Source of the DNA: Microbacterium phyllosphaerae | GTDB lineage: Bacteria > Actinomycetota > Actinomycetes > Actinomycetales > Microbacteriaceae | Length of the DNA stretch: 64,000 nucleotides | Assembly: GCF_017876435.1 (NCBI RefSeq) | Contig: NZ_JAGIOA010000001.1 | Location: forward strand, 434,001 to 498,000 | Reading direction: 5' to 3' | Shown here: positions 59,785 through 64,000 of the stretch, piece by piece | Numbering within the stretch: the first letter of the stretch is position 1 | Layout: every line of letters starts with the position of its first letter | Position numbers and translations under genes: made by a program | Notes under the pieces: generated by a model | What the model saw: the letters and a program-made list of their open reading frames with translations, nothing else | Database searches by the model: none | What the model was told of the DNA's origin: nothing

Positions 59785-60645
59785 ATGACCAACACCAGCA
59801 CGCCCGTCGTCCTCGTCACCGGAACCTCCACGGGCATCGGCCTCAGCACCGCCGTCGCACTCGCCGGCGCCGGGTGGACGACCATCGCGACGATGCGCGA
59901 TCTCGGCAAGGCGGATGCGCTCCGCTCGGCTGCGAGCGAGGCGGGCGTCGCCCTCGACATCCGCTCGCTCGACGTCACCGACCACGACGACGTGATCTCC
60001 ACCATCGATGCCGTGATCGCCGAGCACGGGCATCTCGATGCCGTGATCAACAACGCCGGCGCGGGCGCGCTCGGCACCATCGAGGCCATGGGCCTCGACC
60101 GGGTGCGCGCCGCGATGGAGGTCAACTTCTTCGGCGTCGTCGATGTGACCAAGACAGCTCTCCCCCACCTGCGTGCGTCGCGAGGTCGCCTCGTCACGGT
60201 CACGAGCGTCGGCGGTGTCGTCGGGCAGCCCTTCAACGAGGTCTACTGCGCGGCCAAGTTCGCGGTCGAGGGATTCATGGAGAGCCTGCATCCGGTGATG
60301 AAGAACCTCGGAGTCGCGGTCAGCGTCGTCGAGCCGGGCCCGGTGATGACGGAGTTCGTCGCCAACTCCGATGCCGACCGCGAAGCGCTGGTGACCGGCG
60401 CGGACGACGACTACCTGCCCGCGATCGACAGCTACCTCGCGCGCACCCGCCAGGCCTTCGCGCCGGGCAACGCCCAGACTCCCGACGACGTCGCCGCGGT
60501 CATCCTCTCGACCCTGACCTCTGACGACCCGGCCTTCCGCGTGCAGACGTCGGCCGCCGCGACCGCATTCACGGCGATCAAACTCGCGGACCTCGACGGC
60601 TCGGCCGTCACCGGCCTCACCGCAGGCTGGGTGGCCACCGCATAG
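59785..60645 (+). CDS. Short-chain dehydrogenase
   Basis: A 286-residue classical SDR. GTSTGIGLSTAVAL near residue 14 is the TGxxxGIG motif; NNAGAGALGTIE near 90 is NNAG; the catalytic Ser is near TVTSVGGVVG (about 140) and the YxxxK is VYCAAKFAVEG near 153. It reduces or oxidises a hydroxy compound with NAD(P). Resembles the SDR family oxidoreductase of the ketoreductase type. ATG at 59785. Confidence 0.9.
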   Translation: MTNTSTPVVLVTGTSTGIGLSTAVALAGAGWTTIATMRDLGKADALRSAASEAGVALDIRSLDVTDHDDVISTIDAVIAEHGHLDAVINNAGAGALGTIEAMGLDRVRAAMEVNFFGVVDVTKTALPHLRASRGRLVTVTSVGGVVGQPFNEVYCAAKFAVEGFMESLHPVMKNLGVAVSVVEPGPVMTEFVANSDADREALVTGADDDYLPAIDSYLARTRQAFAPGNAQTPDDVAAVILSTLTSDDPAFRVQTSAAATAFTAIKLADLDGSAVTGLTAGWVATA

Positions 60646-60738
60646 CGATCAGAACCGGGGCGCGCAAGGCGGTAGCCGGGCCGGCGACCACGGGCGCACG
60701 ATGGGACCTCCCCCGCACGGACGACCGAGAGGACCCTC

Positions 60739-61635
60739 ATGTCTCGTGACCAGTACACCTTCACAGATCCCGCGAAGCTCTACGCCGACATCGAGCCGCA
60801 GAAGCAGCACATGCCCGAGCCAGGGCTCGATGCCGACCTCGCTCCCCGGGCCGACCTCGGCGAGGAGAGCTACCGCGGCACCGGTCGTCTGACCGGACGC
60901 AAGGCGCTCATCACCGGCGGCGACTCGGGCATCGGGGCAGCCACGGCCATCGCCTTCGCACGTGAAGGTGCCGACGTCGCACTCTCGTACCTGCCGGAGG
61001 AGGAAGAGGATGCGGCGCGCATCGCCGGCATCCTCCGCGAGGCCGGCGCGACCGTGGCGCAGATCCCCGGCGACCTGCGCGACCCCGAGTACTGCCGCAC
61101 GCTCGTCGCCGAGGCGGTCGGCGCGCTGGGTGGCCTCGACATCCTCGTGAACAACGGTGGCAAGCAGGTCTACCAGGAGTCGCTCACCGACATCACCGAC
61201 GAGCAGTTCGACGACACCTTCAAGACCAACGTGTACGCGATGTTCTGGATCACGAAGGCGGCGCTCCCGCACCTGCCTGCCGGCTCCGCGATCATCAACA
61301 CCACGTCGATCCAGGCGTACTCGCCGTCGGACATCCTCGTCGACTACGCCTCGACCAAGGCGACCATCAACGCGTTCACGAAGGGCCTCGCCCAGCAGCT
61401 CGCACCGAAGGGCATCCGTGTGAACGCCGTGGCGCCCGGGCCCATCTGGACGCCGCTGCAGCCCACCGACGGACAGCCTCAGGAGAAGCTCGCGGAGTTC
61501 GGTGAGAACACCCCTCTCGGCCGCATGGGGCAGCCCGCCGAGCTCGCCCCCGCCTACGTGTTCCTCGCCTCCGCCGAGTCGAGCTACGTCGCGGGTGAGA
61601 CTCTCAACGTCAACGGCGGCATGCCCACCCCCTGA
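60739..61635 (+). CDS. Short-chain dehydrogenase, YghA/YhxC-like
   Basis: A 298-residue SDR of the long-N-terminus type (YghA-like). The first 40 residues (YTFTDPAKLYADIEPQKQHMPEPGLDADLAP) precede the Rossmann motif ITGGDSGIGAATAIAFAREGADVALSYLPEEEEDA; NNGGKQ replaces NNAG near 135; YxxxK is DYASTKATINAFTKGLA near 197. The early PEPGLDADLxPxAD tag is typical of this group. ATG at 60739 with GAGAGGACC upstream. A strong terminator follows. Confidence 0.9.
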   Translation: MSRDQYTFTDPAKLYADIEPQKQHMPEPGLDADLAPRADLGEESYRGTGRLTGRKALITGGDSGIGAATAIAFAREGADVALSYLPEEEEDAARIAGILREAGATVAQIPGDLRDPEYCRTLVAEAVGALGGLDILVNNGGKQVYQESLTDITDEQFDDTFKTNVYAMFWITKAALPHLPAGSAIINTTSIQAYSPSDILVDYASTKATINAFTKGLAQQLAPKGIRVNAVAPGPIWTPLQPTDGQPQEKLAEFGENTPLGRMGQPAELAPAYVFLASAESSYVAGETLNVNGGMPTP

Positions 61636-61647
61636 GCCGCTGACCAC

Positions 61648-61684
61648 GAACGCCCCCTCCCGAGACGACCGGGCGGGGGCGTTC
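61648..61684. terminator. Intrinsic terminator after the SDR
   Basis: GAACGCCCCC (61648-61657) and GGGGGCGTTC (61675-61684) form a perfect 10-bp stem, extended inside by TCCCG/CGGG, 13 bases after the SDR stop. Confidence 0.8.
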
Positions 61685-61737
61685 TCGCGTTCGGCAACCC
61701 CTGGAGAGATGTCGGCGGCGGGAGGCAATATGTCGGT

Positions 61738-62523
61738 ATGGCAGACGGCTACGATCTCGACTTCCTTCCGACGCGCGTTCCCCTGCCCGCTCCGGCGCAG
61801 GATTCCACCGAGCTGACCTACCCGCGCTTCACGGTGCTGCTCGATCCCGCTCGTCGGCTGGCCGCCGTTACGGGCGTGAACATCGACGGGGCACTGCTGC
61901 GCGGGTTGCCGCGCACCGGCGAATGGCGGCTCGACCCCCGGGTGGAGGCCGACCAGCAGACCGGCGCTGACGTGTACGCGCGCAACGATCTCGACCGCGG
62001 ACACCTCGTGCGTCGGCGCGACCCCGGGTGGGGTGAGGTCGGCGATGCCCGGGCCGCCACGGAGGCGACGTTCTTCTACCCGAACGCCGCTCCGCAGGCC
62101 GCCGGGTTCAACCAGTCGAAGGAGCTCTGGCTGGGTCTCGAAGACCACGTGATCGAGTACGCCGAGAGCACCGACCAGCGCCTCTCGGTGTTCACAGCAC
62201 CGGTGCTCGGCGATCAGGACCCGGCGTATCGCGGCATCCGCATCCCGCTTCGATTCTGGAAGATCGCCGCCTGGCAAGGTGCCGATGGACTGGCCGCCGC
62301 CGGCTTCGTGCTCGACCAGACCGAGCTCGTCGACGCCCGGGACGGCCGCTTCGCCGTGCCACCGCTGGGTGCTTTCCGCACGTTCCAGGTGCCGATCGCC
62401 GAGATCGCGCGCATCACGGGCGTCGATGTCGGGCCGCTCGCCGATGCCGACGTGCTCCCGCGGCGATCCGCACGGCCCTTGGGCTGGCGGTCGCTCACCT
62501 CCGCGGCCGACATCGTCGTCTAG
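61738..62523 (+). CDS. DNA/RNA non-specific endonuclease
   Basis: A 261-residue beta-beta-alpha-metal nuclease (NucA-like). The active motif ARNDLDRGHLVRRRDPGWG (near residue 80) has the DRGH with catalytic His; ATFFYPNAAPQAAGFNQSKELWLGLEDHV (near 102) includes the conserved N.APQ...FNQ..W..LE. It cleaves DNA and RNA with a divalent cation. No signal peptide or inhibitor gene is visible, so whether it is exported is unclear; its ATG follows GGGAGGC. It ends overlapping the SnoaL gene by four bases on the other strand. Confidence 0.88.
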   Translation: MADGYDLDFLPTRVPLPAPAQDSTELTYPRFTVLLDPARRLAAVTGVNIDGALLRGLPRTGEWRLDPRVEADQQTGADVYARNDLDRGHLVRRRDPGWGEVGDARAATEATFFYPNAAPQAAGFNQSKELWLGLEDHVIEYAESTDQRLSVFTAPVLGDQDPAYRGIRIPLRFWKIAAWQGADGLAAAGFVLDQTELVDARDGRFAVPPLGAFRTFQVPIAEIARITGVDVGPLADADVLPRRSARPLGWRSLTSAADIVV

Positions 62524-62930
62524 AGGCGGGGGCCGCGGTTCCAGTGCCGGAGCTTCTCGGGATTGCAGACCACCCACACACTCGTCAGCAGCCCTGACCG
62601 CGACTCGGCCGTCACCGCGGCCAAAACCGTGTCGCCTCTCTCGAAAACCAGCCCGGGGACCCCGTTGATCGACGTCGTCACGACCGAGGTCTCAGGCGTC
62701 ATCAAGGCCGCCAGCCCCGCGGATGCCGCGACGCGGCCACCGATGGGGACCGCCGACCGCGGTATCAGGCCACCGCTGTCGACGATCAGCACCGCATGGG
62801 AGTGCAGCACCGCGCGGATGCCGGCCCGGTCGCCGGCGGCCAGTGCGATCGCCAAAGCCTCCATGTCGTCTCGGTCGGCCGCGCCACGTCGCTTCCGGCG
62901 CAACCACGCCGGGTACTGCCTGCGGGTCAT
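62520..62930 (-). CDS. Free-standing SnoaL-like domain, coupled to sigJ
   Basis: A 136-residue protein resembling the C-terminal SnoaL-like domain of SigJ-type sigma factors: DMEALAIALAAGDRAGIRAVLHSHAVLIVDSGG, LVFERGDTVLAAVTAESRSG and the end LTSVWVVCNPEKLRHWNRG, matching the end of the sigJ protein beside it (LLWVMSPEKLGH). It has no sigma region 2 or 4. The stop of sigJ overlaps its ATG (ATGA). It may act as an extra regulator of the sigma factor. Confidence 0.75.
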   Translation of the reverse strand: MTRRQYPAWLRRKRRGAADRDDMEALAIALAAGDRAGIRAVLHSHAVLIVDSGGLIPRSAVPIGGRVAASAGLAALMTPETSVVTTSINGVPGLVFERGDTVLAAVTAESRSGLLTSVWVVCNPEKLRHWNRGPRL

Positions 62931-63835
62931 GCGCCGACCGCGGTGACGTGGCCGAGCTTCTCCGGACTCATCACCCAGAGCAGCTGCTCGATGCCGTTCT
63001 CGGTGGCCGTGACGGTCACGACGGTGGTGACCGTGCCGTTCTCGCTGAGGGTCGCCGCCGGCTGGCCGTTGATCTCGACCCAGTCGAGCGACTTACCCGT
63101 CCAGAAGTGGTGCGCAAACGCCGCTACGAAGGTCGCCACTCGTCCGCGACCGCTGACGGGAACCCGGGCGGCGAGTTTCACCCCGTTGCCGTCGGTGTAG
63201 CTGACCACGTCGTCGGCGAAGATCTTCTCGAGCTCCTGCGAGTCGCCCTTCTGAGCAGCTGCCAGGAATGCCGCGAGCAGACGGCGCTGGTGGACGGGCT
63301 CGACGGCGGCCTGCCGCTCAGACGTCAGGTGCGCACGAGCACGGCTCACCAGCTGTCGGGCGCTCACCACACTCGACGAGATGACCTCGGCGATGCGTGG
63401 ATAGGGATAGTCGAACGCCTCACGCAGGATGTACGCCGCACGCTCGGTCGGAGTGAGCTTCTCGAGCGTCAAGAGGATCGCGAACTGCAGGGCCTCAGCG
63501 CGCTCGGCCCCGAGCGCCGGATCGTCCTCGGTGTTCACCGGCTCGGGCAGCCACGGTCCGATGTACGTCTCGCGCTTCGCACGCGCAGACTGCAGCACAG
63601 TGATCGAGAGTCGCGTGGTGATGGTGGTGAGGAACGCCGCGGGCTCCTGCACCTGGGTCCGGTCGGTGTTCTGCCAGCGGATCCAGGTGTCCTGCACGAT
63701 GTCCTCCGCATCGGACACCGTTCCCAGCATCCGATACGCGATGCCGAACAGTCGCCGTCGCTGCGCCGCGAAGACATCCACGGCAGCGGAGAGGTCGCCG
63801 TTCCGCGCGCCGGGCTCGTCTCTCATCGCTGCCAC
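62927..63835 (-). CDS. SigJ-type ECF sigma factor
   Basis: A 302-residue ECF41-like sigma factor. Region 2 is about 15-80 (RLFGIAYRMLGTVSDAEDIVQDTWIRW) and region 4 about 130-180 (LEKLTPTERAAYILREAFDYPYPRIAEVISSSVVSARQLVSRAR). The C-terminal SnoaL-like domain has the ending LLWVMSPEKLGHV. The GTG at 63835 is preferred because GAGGAG precedes it; an ATG three codons on is possible. It is paralogous to the sigJ at 50.5 kb, and is coupled to the free SnoaL gene. No SDR or decarboxylase gene is beside it. Confidence 0.9.
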   Translation of the reverse strand: MAAMRDEPGARNGDLSAAVDVFAAQRRRLFGIAYRMLGTVSDAEDIVQDTWIRWQNTDRTQVQEPAAFLTTITTRLSITVLQSARAKRETYIGPWLPEPVNTEDDPALGAERAEALQFAILLTLEKLTPTERAAYILREAFDYPYPRIAEVISSSVVSARQLVSRARAHLTSERQAAVEPVHQRRLLAAFLAAAQKGDSQELEKIFADDVVSYTDGNGVKLAARVPVSGRGRVATFVAAFAHHFWTGKSLDWVEINGQPAATLSENGTVTTVVTVTATENGIEQLLWVMSPEKLGHVTAVGA

Positions 63836-64000
63836 GTCACTCCTCGCACTCTCCGTGCATGGTTCCAGCATCCACCCGCTCCCTCCCGACCGACACCGTG
63901 GGCGCCCCGTCCTCACAGATATGACCGATGAGGAGATCGATCTGTGACGGATGTGCCGACACCCGTCACACACACCGGCGCTGTCCGGTCATACCTGACA
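63836..64000. other. Upstream region of the second sigJ
   Basis: The last 165 bases hold no complete gene. They include the sigJ promoter region: the string TGACGGATGTGCCGACACCCG and TCCGGTCATACCTGACA near the end may contain ECF-type promoter elements, but none matches a known consensus exactly. Confidence 0.35.

Overview
The window is high-GC DNA of an actinobacterium, most likely a Microbacterium or close Microbacteriaceae relative. This is inferred from the strong G/C third-position bias, frequent GTG starts, many 4-base ATGA-type stop/start overlaps, a DUF222-type HNH protein, two SigJ-type sigma factors with SnoaL-like tails, DUF808 and LysE-type proteins, and a MmyB-type regulator. No rRNA, tRNA, CRISPR array, IS transposase, integrase or replication origin was recognised.

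Left flank (1-7.5 kb) is accessory DNA. It is gene-poor and partly lower in GC, with small orphan genes (DUF1761, HicB-like, double SH3 protein), two coupled GntR regulators, a DinD C-terminal fragment, an alpha/beta hydrolase, a frameshifted metallo-beta-lactamase-fold remnant, an unclassified divergent pair (soluble winged-helix-like plus membrane protein) and a small HTH protein. It looks like an eroding insertion hot-spot.

From 7.5 kb on the DNA is dense core genome. 7.5-12.6 kb: a three-gene 2-oxoacid dehydrogenase operon (E1 alpha, E1 beta, E2), a HisC-like aromatic aminotransferase and a holin-like membrane protein. 12.6-16.3 kb: a WXG100-like small protein coupled to a large helical/lipase-fold protein, then a low-molecular-weight phosphatase coupled to purB, which appears to start at CTG. 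16.4-22.2 kb: MFS exporter, two small membrane proteins, HTH regulator, rhodanese and EamA transporter. 22.2-28.4 kb: cupin, Zn-alcohol dehydrogenase, ribA with a coupled MarR, MmyB-like regulator, thioesterase/LysE pair divergent from an Lrp regulator, and a ClgR-like regulator. 28.4-30.2 kb: a coupled clpP pair, one lacking the catalytic serine, with a shared operator-like motif linking the ClgR-like gene to the clpP promoter region.

30.3-42.4 kb: orphan ccsB, a doubly anchored heptad-repeat protein, an acyl-CoA synthetase, MATE and amino-acid transporters, aldo/keto reductase, YigZ, a J-domain protein and a histidine phosphatase. 42.4-49.5 kb: lipoprotein, furA-katA, hydrolase, msrB-msrA, DUF808 and DUF222-HNH. 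49.5-64 kb: NmrA-like/SigJ divergent pair, GNAT-pnuC, flavin monooxygenase, HDO-fold/CDGSH pair, lipoprotein, a two-component system followed by a PepSY protein with matching TTCAG repeats, S4 protein, two SDRs, a DNA/RNA nuclease and a second sigJ coupled to a free-standing SnoaL-like domain.

Several intergenic regions hold long perfect or near-perfect inverted repeats and short tandem repeats, described individually. A recurring theme is redox and stress defence (catalase/FurA, MsrAB, ClpP/ClgR, SigJ copies, CDGSH). All functions are by reading sequence motifs; no database search was run.
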